A stretch of DNA of 64,000 bases from Linyphia triangularis. Its lineage: Eukaryota; Arthropoda; Arachnida; Araneae; Linyphiidae. The notes beneath the pieces were generated by a model, which was not told the origin of the DNA, did no database searches, and saw only the letters and a list, made by a program, of their open reading frames with translations. Positions within the stretch are counted from its first letter, which is position 1. Each line of letters starts with the position of its first letter. Below, piece by piece: positions 34,031 to 45,273 of the stretch. The DNA lies in the NCBI GenBank assembly GCA_963978545.1, contig OZ021730.1, positions 7,323,796 through 7,387,795 on the forward strand. Reading direction: 5' to 3'. Made by a program: the position numbers and the translations under genes.

Positions 34031-34371
34031 TAAGTGAGGATCCCACCACCACCCGGTACTTCATTTTAATTGAATTTGTACCGCCTCACTTTGCATTTTC
34101 TCACCTACTTCCTATTCTTTTGCCAGAGCTAAAGCAAATTATCCTCTTCTTTCCGCTCTTGCGTGATCTTGTAGTGTCCATACGCATACGAATGTATACC
34201 TCTAAGTGAGGATCCCACCACCACCCGGTACTTCATTTTAATTGAATTTGTACCGCCTCACTTTGCATCTTCTCACCTACTTCCTATTCTTTTGCCAGAG
34301 CTAAAGCAAATTATCCTCTTCTTTTCGTTCTTGCGTGATCTTAGTGTCCATACGCATACGAATGCATACCA
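34031..34371. repeat. Two-copy tandem duplication, 172-bp period
   Basis: The unit starting TAAGTGAGGATCCCACC is present at 34031-34202 and again at 34203-34371 with few differences. Each copy ends in CATACGCATACGAATG and ATACC. It lies just downstream (minus-strand sense) of the DNA polymerase B remnant. Confidence 0.92.
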
Positions 34372-34611
34372 TCTTCTGAGAGGTATCTTTTGTCATCAAA
34401 AGATGATAATGCCACTTTATTTATTGACGTAGTGTATAGGTGATGTCTTTCATTGGAAAATCGCAGTTGAGTTGCTCTTGAGTAACTGTTATTTAGTAAG
34501 CACTCCCTAAAGAAATAAATATTCATTTTAAATGCATTTATTAAAAATTAATCTTTTAGAATTATTTCGTTGGATTAGAAACATGAAAAACATTAACATT
34601 TAAAAACTTAC
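34372..34611. other. No gene seen; probable intron side of the polymerase locus
   Basis: AT-rich. On the minus strand it begins with the donor GTAAGT (34611-34606), immediately after a coding stretch of the polymerase, so it is probably the start of an intron whose acceptor I could not place. Confidence 0.4.
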
Positions 34612-35661
34612 TTATAATCTCTATGTTTAACTTTCTTAGCATCACGACGAGAAATTCCCTTCATAGTTTTTTTCCCTCCTGCATTTCAGTAATCAAACTA
34701 TACATTTTTGCGCGTAGACCTATAAATTCATCAATGGCTTTTGCATTTAGTTCATCTTTGAAACATCCGATTTTCTTTTTATTTATTATGCTGAAAGCAG
34801 GATGACTCGGTGGATAGTCGGACGTGTCAAATAAATGACTATCCCTAGTCATATCGACATAAAAATCCTCCGTTTCAACTTCATAAGTAAGAGAATCTGT
34901 GTCCGTGAAAAGTAAATTGACTCTCTCCCCATACACCTTCTTCATATGATTGTAATGGAAATCAAACATTAAATATTTGCTTAATTCCAAAACAACAAAT
35001 CCAGCGTAAATCGGCTTGTTAAGTAAAATTTTAGTTTTTCATCGCTGAACTCCTACTAAATTATGGTCAAAAATTTTTAAAGATTTAAAAGTAGGAGCAG
35101 CTACTAATTTTTTTGCTTTCTTCTCCGTGTTAATAAGTTGTACGTCAATATGTCCACGGACGTTTTCTAGTGTTTTTCCATAAACTGCATTATTTAATAA
35201 TTTAAAAAAATTCTTCTCAAATGTTGATTTCGATTCTTTTCTCTTCTCAGTATTAAAGTTAATATAAGATTGTAACCAGTGTTTTGGGGTAAATTGAACT
35301 ATCATATGAACTTTTTCTATTTCTAATCCAAGACTCGTGTAAAGTTGTAAATTTCTATGATATATAACATACTTAATTTTATCGTTTAGGTTTGGAACTA
35401 ATTTTGTTGTAGGAATAAACTTGTTTTTCAATGCACTTTTGGCGTAAGGAGAGAGGTCTTTTTTTGATACAGATACTTTTTCTGGAGCAAGTGGATAATC
35501 ATTGTTATTTGGATGCAAAGATTCAGGATAAATTAAGTCCACCTCCAAAATATATCCTTTGCTTGAATCTTCAGGAAGAGTGAGAAATTCACTTAGGATT
35601 TCATCTGTAGGTTCAATCCACTTAAAATCTCCACAGGGAAGTGGTTGCGACATAGCCCATC

Positions 35662-35706
<45 letters not shown>

Positions 35707-35787
35707 GAGTTAGTAGAAAAAATTTACCTTTTATTTTTATTTATTTTTTGTATAATTAATGAAAGTAAATTAATTAATTATAATTAC
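35662..35787 (-). other. GT-AG intron within the polymerase coding region
   Basis: Coding similarity breaks exactly inside the motif SLYG|W. On the minus strand the break starts GTAATT and ends with a very long T tract then TAG. Removing 126 bases restores the family sequence across the junction. The T tract (complement of the A run at 35664-35700) serves as an exaggerated polypyrimidine tract. Confidence 0.75.
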
Positions 35788-37309
35788 CATATAAACTGTT
35801 TGCATCGAGGTACATAATATATGTGCTGGGCTTACTGCACTCAAAATCAGGTAAGTACTTATTAGCTTTCGCCATTCTCTTGCTAATCATCGACACTCCA
35901 CCGCGAATCCCTTTCTCAAAGAACAGATGCATCTCCAGGTCTGTTAATAATTCAAGGGGCTCAGGAGACATCTTGAGACAGGCCTGCCAAGATAATCCGG
36001 GTGAAGTCATCATATGACCTGGATCTAACTGATAGTAGTTTAAGCATAATGATCGAAAATTCTGAAAAACATCAGCTAATAATAACACGTCTGTTTTGAC
36101 ATATAAGTCATGGTAATCACCTAAGGTCTTTATATCAAAAGTATTCCATATATTTTGGGCATGAGAATAACGCTCAGGTGTCACATCTTCTTCGGTCATA
36201 TCGTTTCTAAAGGCGTCTGGTGGAGGGAGATTCGTTTCATTAAATTCCTCAAAACTGTCTATATAACTGTAGGGATACTCTCCTTTTCTAAATAGCATGT
36301 CTACATTTGAATGTTTAATATTTTCTCGGATAATGTTGAATTGTGATATATATCTAAATTCTCAACCAATTTAGCTAGAGACGTTGGTAAAAATTGAAGG
36401 GAATCAATAAATTGAAGAGAATTTTTTGTTCCGGAATGATCTTTTTCCAAACTGAAGGAGATATAACTTTCAATATTGGTAGGAATTGCACGAAATGTGT
36501 GATCCTTAACTTCTCCGAGATGTTGCATGATGTGATGCGCATCATATTTTTTAAGATTATGAAATACAACGGGAATTTTTTTTTTGACAATTTAAATTGA
36601 AGGTTGCACTTTAGATGACTTGCACCACGAAATTCTCCAGTTAGGTGATTGTGATCTCTCATACGTTTATTCCCTAGTGGTTTCTGACAAATGTTGCACT
36701 CTGTAGCTGTTTCAAAGGATATTATATCATTCCGAGACATTTTTAATGGAGTATTTATAATTAAATTTTTAGATAATTCCTCCTTAATTTCAATAATCGT
36801 TTTCAAAAAGTGATTCACTGCATCTACCCCTCAATATATTTGAACAGGTTTTACACTTTTCCCAAATTCATCTATTACAACGAGAGCATAGCCACAAGCT
36901 TCATGTCTAAAGAGCTTCTCTGTATAAGATTGTATGCTATCTCGAGAGCAGCTTGAAATTGGTTTAATTATGGCTTCAAAGTCAGCATAGATAATGTATG
37001 GAATAGGATGTTGATAATGAATATTTTTAAATTGTAACATTTTATCCTTATTTAGGCATTTCTATTCGTTGAATATCATGTTCTTTACAAAAAGGTGTGA
37101 GCTCCGCCAAAAGTGAGTTAGTGCTGAAACGATGCAAACATCGAAAACAATAAAATACTTCGCCATTATGATTAGTTAAATTCCCTGGGAGACGGCTCAT
37201 ATTCTTAATTAGGCAATAATGGTTCCGATCTTCTTTACTGATAAGTAACAAGTTGATGCAATCTTCATCATTTCTTGGGGAAATATAAAGTGGAAAAACC
37301 TCCTTTTCA

Positions 37310-37436
37310 TACGAAGGAAAAACGACAAGTTCCCCTTGAAAACTCCTCTCGGAAGGCTTTTTCCTATAACATTATAATATACGAAGGAAAAACGACAGTT
37401 TCTCTTTGAAAACTCCTCTCGAAAGACTTTTTCTAT
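37310..37436. repeat. Imperfect tandem duplication inside the polymerase remnant, 70-bp period
   Basis: TACGAAGGAAAAACGACA...AAAACTCCTCTCG...CTTTTTC occurs at about 37310-37366 and again at 37380-37436. It duplicates a coding piece (FSFVYYNVIGKS and its copy), another sign of decay. Confidence 0.8.
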
Positions 37437-37816
37437 GAAATTGTTACAATCCACAGGGATATTTCTTATACGCTAAATATCTATTCGATATTTTTGAAAT
37501 CTTGCTAATCAATGTAATTAATTCTTTCAATATAAAAACAGCACTTTCCCTCCATTTTTTTCTATTTAATTGTAATATATTAAAGAAAAACCAAAGGATA
37601 TTTCTTAAAGAAGTATACACTAATTTTGTTACATGAGGATTGAAATTCGTAAAAATAATTCCTTAAAATGAATCTTTCACTTCCCTTTTTCAAATACTCA
37701 ATCGGAAGTAATGTCATCATTCTAGAAGGTTCGAGAACAATCCTACATGCATTTTGATAACGATTCTCATTATCAGAAAGACATTGCTGATAGCGAGTGA
37801 CGCTTTGATAAGCCAT

Positions 37817-37991
37817 TCGACCTAATACCGCGGACTACAACACATGTAAAAAATTTCTCCCTAAACACTTGCAATTAAATAAGTAAGTACACTATATATA
37901 TTCTATTTTAAGTTGAGAAAGTGTTTCAATAATCCTTATAGAAAAATATATTAAAATTTAAAAATTGTATTCTTGTAATTTCACCTGTGGA
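37817..37991. promoter_or_regulatory. Short intergenic gap between two divergent genes
   Basis: 175 AT-rich bases separate the first ATG of the minus-strand polymerase block (37814-37816) from the first ATG of the plus-strand three-exon gene (37992). If both starts are right, both genes are driven from this gap. No specific promoter motif is clear. Confidence 0.4.
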
Positions 37992-39817
37992 ATGATGATG
38001 GATTCAAATGTTGAAATTTCAAATGACTCAGTTTTCGTCGAGACGGTTCCTATGAATCAGGTATGTTATTTATTATTATTTTTCTATACAAATCACGGAA
38101 GTAATTCTATTAAGTTACTTTAAAAATAATTTTTGTTAGAATGACATTTTCTTAGAAGCGTTTTTAAGTTACGGTTGAAATTTTCAATCATTGCATTTTA
38201 AATATACGAGCTTCTTAAGAAATTCTCTATCAAACCTCTTAAAAGCACCTCATTAAGGATAATTGTGTAATCATTTCTTTTAGCGAGAAATGCTTATCTG
38301 TATAGTTTTAAGTAAATTAATTCAATGTATAATATTGCTTAACGTTCTTTAACGTGAAAATGTTATAGAATTTCTGTTGAAATGCTTGTATATAGTTAAA
38401 ATTCTCTAACGCAAAAATAATTTATTTAACCTATTAGTTCTTTTAGCGAGAAATGCATATCTGTAGTTTTAAAGTAGATAGTTTCAATGTAAATTATTGT
38501 TTAACGTTATGTATTTGAAATAATATGTATAAAATCCATGCCAAATTTCTTAAAAGTTTAATGTGTAATTTTTTTTATCAAGTTTAAAAATAATTTTTTA
38601 TCAAAATAAAATTTTCTTAGAAGCGTTTTTATGTTACCGTTAAGAATTTCAATCATTGCATTTTAAATATACGAGCTTCTTAAGAAATTCTCTATGAAAC
38701 CTCTTAAAAACATCTCATTAAGGATAATTGTGTAATCATTTCTTTTAGCGAGAAATGCTTATCTGTAGAGTTTTAATTAAATTAATTCAATGTATAATAT
38801 TTCTTAATGTTGTGTATTTGAAACAATATGTATAAAATCCATGCCAAAATTTCTTAAAAGTTTAATGTGGAATTTTTTTATTAATCGTATCTAGAATGTG
38901 TCACAAACATAATTTTAAAATAATTTTTCATTTAAGGCCCATCGTGAAATTGAAAAGATGTCCAGGAAGCGGACTGCATCTCTAATGTCTCTCGATGGTC
39001 CTTTTGAACTGCCAAAGAAAGTGACAATATTCCTGAGAATGATTGGCTCACCAAGCTCTACGTGAATGAAACTCCCAAACCAAAGAAAAGTGAACCCTTG
39101 AAAGAGTGGGATCTGGGCTTTGAACTTGTCTTAAGCCTGCGTCGATTAGACTCGAAACTTTTTGTGCAAATTCAACAAAATTACGTGAATGGCAATCCAA
39201 CAAATCGAAGTGTTGTAATGAACTTGCCAACTTTCCAAGATTTTCAAAAGACATTTTTTTATGTTAATACAAATATGCAAAATCTAGTGAACTGTGCAAC
39301 AACCAGTTTGCTATCTTTTCAAATCAGGGCGAGTTAGTGTTAATTCAAATTTTTCATTTTGAAGAATATAAGTTTAAAAATAACTGTCACAATTGATTTT
39401 AATTATTTAGTTAAAATTAGAGATATTATCTTTGATGTGGATCAATGTATTAAACAATCTATATTTAATGTGATCTTGCCCTCGTCAATCTTAGAAATTT
39501 CGGAAAGAAAACAAACTTCTTTCATTGATTTAAATTTAGAATTAATCCATGTACTCCGTCAAGAGTCAAGGTTAAATGTTGATCAACTTTATCAATGCGA
39601 TGCATGCGAGGTCGAATACTGTTTGCAATTTAACCACAATTGTATGATGAAATCTTATGAAGATCAGCGCATAAGTGTAGGTGAAGATGCCTTATTATTG
39701 ATGAATGTAAGGCGTATTATTAATGGTTTGAGAGACCGAAATGTATTGCACTTCTTTAATGAGGACTTTTTTAAATCCTTTACTTATGATGATGTGAAAG
39801 AGAGTTTAATGATATAA
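37992..39817 (+). CDS. Three-exon gene, possible PC4/p15-like ssDNA-binding domain
   Basis: Exon 1 is 37992-38060 (starting with three ATG codons), donor GTATGT; exon 2 is 38937-39332 after an AAG acceptor; exon 3 is 39411-39817 after TTTAG. The exon 1/2 junction is in phase. Exon 2 starts AHREIEKMSRKRTASLMS and later has ELVLSLRRLDSKLFVQIQQN, whose pattern resembles the PC4 (p15) fold; this is a tentative likeness from memory. Exon 3 has a CDAC...C...H...C cluster (YQCDACEVEYC, FNHNC) that may bind metal. A one-base shift is needed near 39015 in exon 2 (after FELPK), so it may be damaged. Being divergent from a DNA polymerase B suggests a shared mobile origin. Function unknown. Confidence 0.5.
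38061..38936 (+). repeat. Intron 1 made largely of diverged internal repeats
   Basis: A block including ATTGCATTTTAAATATACGA, AAGAAATTCTCTAT and TTTTAGCGAGAAATGC occurs at about 38120-38345 and again at about 38585-38810. A shorter third copy of the AGCGAGAAATGC part is near 38445, and GTATAAAATCCATGCCAAA occurs twice (about 38527 and 38830). The intron grew by local duplication. Confidence 0.8.
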
Positions 39818-40101
39818 ATAAAAAATTGTTGTATTTTTTAATGTATTTCTGCATTTCTTAAAAAAGTGACATTTCGTTGACATAAACATGTTTATTTTAA
39901 AGACTTACCTCTCCGTTTAACAAATGGATTTGTAAGATACGTGGTAAAGAAAATGTAGGCGTTTACAGTGATTACATTTAAGATTTAATTTAAAGGTATA
40001 AATAAACTAGAAGATAGACATTAAGTTACAGAAGGATTTTTACAGGAGAGAGATGACGATGCAGCGAGCGAGACGAGAGAGTTCTGAGGACTGGCTTACT
40101 A
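39818..40101. other. No gene seen
   Basis: 3' flank of the three-exon gene, with an AATAAA at 39816-39821 that could be its polyadenylation signal. It ends where LINE C begins. Confidence 0.5.
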
Positions 40102-42350
40102 GGTTTTGTTTGTTTGTTTGTTTTGGGTTTTATGGCGCAAAGGAAACACAAGGGCCATACTGCGCCAAAACAAGATAAAAAAAACTAGGATGGAAGATGA
40201 AATATAAATATGATGAGATATGACATAATATAATTAAAGAATGCTAAAAACACATTTCTAAAATGATGAAGAGGTTAAAAAAATGGATATGTTTAAAAAA
40301 CTAGATGTGATTTAAAAACCCGATTGATCTTAAAAATGCAAAGAGATTTGAATGGGGAGTTTCCCCAATCAAATCTTGAAGATTTAAACTGGTATTCTTA
40401 AAAAACCTAAGACGATGTGATTGAAACTTAGGACAAGAAATTAAAATATGAACCACAGTAAGATCGCAACGACAAATATCGCAAACAGGTGGATCTTCTC
40501 CCAGCAATAGATGTCGATGCGTCAATCGGGTGTGACCAATGCGCAGACGAGTCAGTTTGACATCTGTCCGACGCATTGGATTAACTGGCCATTTAAAAAG
40601 ATGATTTTTGATGAAATGAAGTTTGTTATTTACCTGCAAATCCCATGTTTCTTGACGTAAGGATACTATGAACTTATGAATTGAAGTTTTAATATCTTGG
40701 TAGGGAACTGGCTGCTGCAGCGGGATTGAAGCCGCTTTAGCAGCAGAATCGGCCAATTCATTTCCTGAAATTCCCATGTGACTAGGTACCCAGCAGAACA
40801 ATATAGTAAATCCTTTCCTCTCAAGTGTGTGTAACTTTGACAAAATGTCAAAGGCAAGTGGATGGCTATTGGTTTTAAATTGCTTCAGACTTGACAAGGA
40901 GCTTAAACTGTCAGTATACACACAAAATTTGCGATTGTGGCAGAGTGAGATATGCAGCAGTGCACAAGAAATTGCTGTCATCTCAGAAGTGAAAACCGAG
41001 CAGGATTTATGAAGTGTAAAAGCGACTGTGGATGTGTCGGACACAGTACCACAGCCAACACGTTCACCTGCTTTGGATCCATCAGTAAATACTGCTTCAT
41101 AGTCAGCATACTGAGAGCGGTGATCACAAAAGATTTGTTATAAATGTTTGGGTAACTACGTCACTTAGAGCTGCATCCAACAAGATGGATTTCGCTCTTT
41201 CAGAAAATGGTCGGATGTTAGATGGACGAGCATCATATAACCTACCAAGATAAGCATCAAGTCTCAACTTACGTAAAGGGTGAAAAGGATCAGACATAAT
41301 TCTACAGTAGTAGTTGGCGCTTAATTTTTTACGTCTCAAGTCAAGTGGAAGTAGACTACACTCTGTCAACAGACTTTCAATGGGTGAAGTGCGAAATGCA
41401 CCTGAACAAATACGGGCAGCAGTGTGATGGACAGTATCCAATCTTCGTAGAAGGGATACTCCTGCAGACCCATACGCAACGCATCCGTAGTCAATACGGG
41501 ATAAGAGAACCGAATTGTAAATACGCAGCAAAGAAGTGCGATCAGCACCCCAAGATGTATTTGAGAGTACTTTGAGGATATTAAGCGATTTATCGCACTT
41601 CTTGCGCAAGTATACAATATGTGGGAGAAAATTTAACTTGTTGTCGAAGATGACTCCCAAGTATCTTATCTGATTCACAACTGGGATGGGAGAATTGCGT
41701 ATGTGGATTTCAGGGTCAGGGTGAAGACCCCTCCTTCTACAGAAGTGGATGCAACTGCTTTTAGATGGTGACAGTTTATGGCCGTTTTTGTCACACCATT
41801 CTACAAGTCTGTTAACAGCAGTTTGTAATTGACGTTCAATTAAGCGCATGTTTGATCCTTGGCATGAGATTTGCAAATCATCAACATACAAAGTTCCATG
41901 AACAAAGGGTGAAAGGACATGAAGGATGTTGCTAATGTGAAGGTTAAAAAGGGTGACGCTTAAAACACAACCTTGAGGGACTCCCTCAGATTGATTAAAA
42001 TAATTAGAAAATGAAGTTCCAATACGAACTCTAAAAACCCGGGATGATAAAAAGTTTTGAATAAAAAGAGGTAGATTACCCCTGAAACCAAAATTAAATA
42101 ACGTTTGCAGGATACCATATCGCCACGTATGATCATACGCCTTCTCAATGTCGAAAAAGATTGAAACTAGATGATTCCTCTGCACAAAGGCATTGCGAAC
42201 ATCTGTTTCTAGTTTCACGATGTTATCAAGAGTGGACCGTCCTCGTCGGAATCCACTCTGGAAAGGTGAAATACATCCATCTTTTTCCAACATGTAAGAG
42301 AGTCGGGCGTTTACAATACGTTCAAAGGTCTTACAGAGGCAGCTCGTTAA

Positions 42351-43741
42351 CCTTTAACTGCTGTGAGCGGTCTCACAGACCGCAAAGCATTTTTCATGGG
42401 GAGTTTGCACCCCTTAAAATGAATAATGGTCTCTGCCCTCTTCACTACCTTTCTGAGAGGGGACACCAAGGTCACATTCCACAACTGGTCCAGCTAGCTT
42501 TTTTATTTTTACTTTTATTCCATTTTCCAGTTTCATGCGGTCTGGGAGACCGCTCACAGCAGATGCGTCACAGTTTCTGTCCGACAAAGTTGACTGTTGT
42601 CATATGATTTATTTTTCGTAGAAAGCTCAAAATGGCTGTAAATGTTCTTAAAAAACACCCCGTTTTTCTCACGAAAGAAGAAATTGAAGATATCATTAAT
42701 AATTGGTCTGATGTAGAGTGTTCAGATACTGAAAATTCGGATTTTTTTAAAGGGACCATATCACTCATTCCGAAATGTCTGCGGATGAGATTGAAGTCTC
42801 TTCAAACACTTCTACTCAAGACAATTTTTATGGAAAAAACTATTTCAAATGGTGTGTTCAAGAACCTAATCGAGCCGTTTGAATTGCAAAACATAACATA
42901 ATTGTACAATTGCCAGGATTGAAACGTCCAGCAAGAATTGGACCCAAAGCAGAGCCCGAGGAGATCTGGAATTTACTTTTCGATGCAAGTATCGTAGAAG
43001 TTATAGTGAAATGGACTAATGTGAAAATTAGTTCATGTAGAAGGAAAGATATATGTGCAGTAAATGCCTTTGTGTTGTTTCAATCATTTCCCGAAGCTAC
43101 GAAGATAAAGCGAACAAAATTCATGCTTTCCTTAGCAAAAGAACTGGTAGTGCCTCATTTGAAACGGAGAATATCCTCAACGCAATTACCTAGAGAAATG
43201 AAACTGACAACTGAACAAATTCTAGGACAAAGTGATTGTCAAGATTTAAGAAATCTCACCCATGATGATAAACTAGAAAAACGCAAAACTTGCAATTTAT
43301 GTCCTCCCAGCAAAAAGAGGAAAACTGCATACAAATGTTTGGGATGCGTTCAGCCAGTTTGTCTTCAATGTACCCGAAAATTATGTATTAATTGCAGTTC
43401 AAAATATCATGCTTGATATTACTAAAGGTATTTAGTTTTAAAACTAGAATAACATAGAAATGATTTTATCAGAACTGTAAGTTAGTTAATTAAACGAAAC
43501 CTTAATAGATATGTTCTTTTTGGAGAAAGTTATTTTTTCTTAAATTGTATAATTATTAAAAATGGCATATATACTAACTTTAAAATTTAATTATGTGATT
43601 TTAATATTTGTTAATAATACGTAGTGAAATAATTTTCATCAATTTAGCATATCAGTCCACTTTTAATTGCATTTTAGGAAGAGCGGTCTGAGAGACCGCT
43701 CACACTAGTTATGCAACAGTTAATGTCACAGCAGTTAAAGG
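42351..43741 (+). mobile_element. piggyBac-type transposon, 1391 bp, TTAA duplication
   Basis: TTAA at 42347-42350 and 43742-43745; 16-bp perfect terminal inverted repeats CCTTTAACTGCTGTGA and TCACAGCAGTTAAAGG. Just inside are palindromic GCGGTCTCACAGACCGC (about 42367) and GCGGTCTGAGAGACCGC (about 43683), and a third related copy at about 42537. It is inserted in LINE C ORF2. The ends are intact, so it could be moved by an active relative. Confidence 0.97.
42632..43416 (+). pseudogene. piggyBac transposase lacking its catalytic core
   Basis: The first block (42632-42901, MAVNVLKKHPVFLTKEEIED) is the acidic N-terminus; after a shift near 42900, 42910-43416 begins with the family segment LKRPARIGPKAEPEEIWNLLF, then VEVIVKWTN. 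It jumps directly to the distal segment CAVNAFVLFQSFPE...FMLSLAKELV and ends in a cysteine-rich domain (CNLCPP, CLGCVQPVCLQC, LCINCSSKYH). The RNase H-like core with the three catalytic Asp residues is missing, so it cannot cut DNA. The DNA-binding N- and C-terminal parts remain. Normal family length is about 550-600 residues; here about 260 remain. Confidence 0.9.
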
Positions 43742-45273
43742 TTAAGGCTATCGGTCGATAGTTCAGAGGATCCTTGGGATCCTTTCCAGGTTTCAGAATG
43801 GGGATTACAGTAGCTTCTCGCCACAAGGTAGGAAAGATGTTCTCCTTCCAGATTCGATTAAAGAGAAAAAGGATGTTAAAAAGAGAATCTGGACTTAAAT
43901 GGCGAAGCATTTGGTAACTGATCCCATCTGGACCTGGACTGGTGTTATGTGCTTTAGATAAAGCACTCTTTAATTCGTACATCTTAAGGTCACAGTTGTA
44001 GGAATATTCAATATTGCTTTTGAAATTAATTCCAGTCCGTTCAGCGCGATTCTTAGTCACTAAAAATGTATGACTATAAGAATCGGAACTGGATACACTT
44101 TCAAAAGTTTCACCGATAAGGTTAGCAATATCTTCAGGGGAAGAAAACACAGCAGCTCCGGTTTGAAGTATCGGGCAAGAATACTCCGGATACAAACCGT
44201 TGGCTGCTCTAACCTTCTTCCACAACTGTTTACTTGATGTTTTAGATGTAATCGAAGAGACATAACTTATCCAAGAATCCTTTTGACTCTGACGTCTAAC
44301 CTTACGAGCAACTGCCTTTGCCTTTTTAAAGGCGATAAGGTTTCCTGTAGTTGGGTATCTGCGGAAGATACCCCATAGCTTCTTTTGTTTCTTGTATGCA
44401 GACTGACATTCTGCATTCCAGTATGGTTTACAGTGCCGCAATGTTTTAGGTGAAGTCTTAGGAATAGAGGAGTCAGCAGCCTTTAAAATTGCTTCAGTGA
44501 CATTTTGGACAGCAGTATCAACATCCTCACTTTTCACCATTGTTCCTGATATAATAGCCAACTCGGTAAATTTTTCCCAATTTGCCCTATGGTATTTATA
44601 TGTAGGTAGGCGGTTGGTCACGCTACCATTACCAGTATGAGAATAGGGAAGTGATCACTGTTATGTAGATCACTCCCAACAGCAAAATTCAAGTATGGCA
44701 AAAGTATAGGGGAACAAATGGCTAAGTCTAGTGAATGGAATGTTCTAGTGGGTTCATGGAAATATGTTTTCTCCTCGTTATTCAGGAGACAGAGACAGTG
44801 ATCAGATAGCAACTTTTCAATCTGTCTCCCACGAGGGTTCGTATTGTCATTACCCCACATAGTACTGTGTCCATTAAAGTCACCGAGCAGTAAAAATGGT
44901 GCTGGAAGCTGATCAATAAGATCATTCAGCTCCTCTTGGCGGATGATAGCATGTGGCGGTAAGTATAGGCAACAGACTGTGAGAAGGGACTGTATATGAA
45001 GTCTCGCAGCCACAGCCTGTAGAGATGTGCGTAGTGTGAGTACAGTGCTGGGATAATCATGAGAAATAAAGAGACATACTCCTCCAGACACTGTATTACT
45101 ACGGGTAACATCTTTTCTAATGCAACTATACCCACGGATCTTTGATGTATATGGATCCTTCAAGAAAGTTTCTTGAAGTGCCAAACATGCTGGATTGTAA
45201 TTAGAAAGTATGTTTTTCACATCATCCTTCCTAGACCTAAAACCGCGACAATTCCAAGAAACAAAAGAAGCCA

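Larger units (their letters stand above)
34612..37816 (-). pseudogene. Protein-primed-type DNA polymerase B (Polinton/adintovirus-like), decayed
   Basis: Minus-strand blocks in order: 37816-37580; a duplicated block 37454-37310; CxxC/HxxC motif (YCFRCLHRF) near 37140; exonuclease motif YADFEAI near 36985; Cys/His block CNICQKPLG...RDHNHLTGEFRG near 36690; 36298-35788 ending in polymerase motif YLDANSLYG; after an intron, AMSQPLPCGDFKW, motif KLLNNAVYGK near 35190 and motif FTDTDSL near 34905. Lesions: one-base shifts near 37045, 36590 (A run), 36310 and 34675 (A run), and TGA codons at 36831-36833 and 35039-35041. Family knowledge: such polymerases copy self-replicating Polintons and related viruses. 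Integrase, capsid and packaging ATPase are not seen nearby. It is a non-functional remnant that carries spliceosomal intron signals. Confidence 0.88.

Noticed and set aside
34031..34371. A pair of LTRs
   Set aside because: The copies are directly adjacent with no internal region and lack TG...CA ends.
34612..37816. An intact endogenous virus or Polinton
   Set aside because: Only polymerase sequence is recognised, with several frameshifts and stops; no capsid, integrase or ATPase frames are seen.
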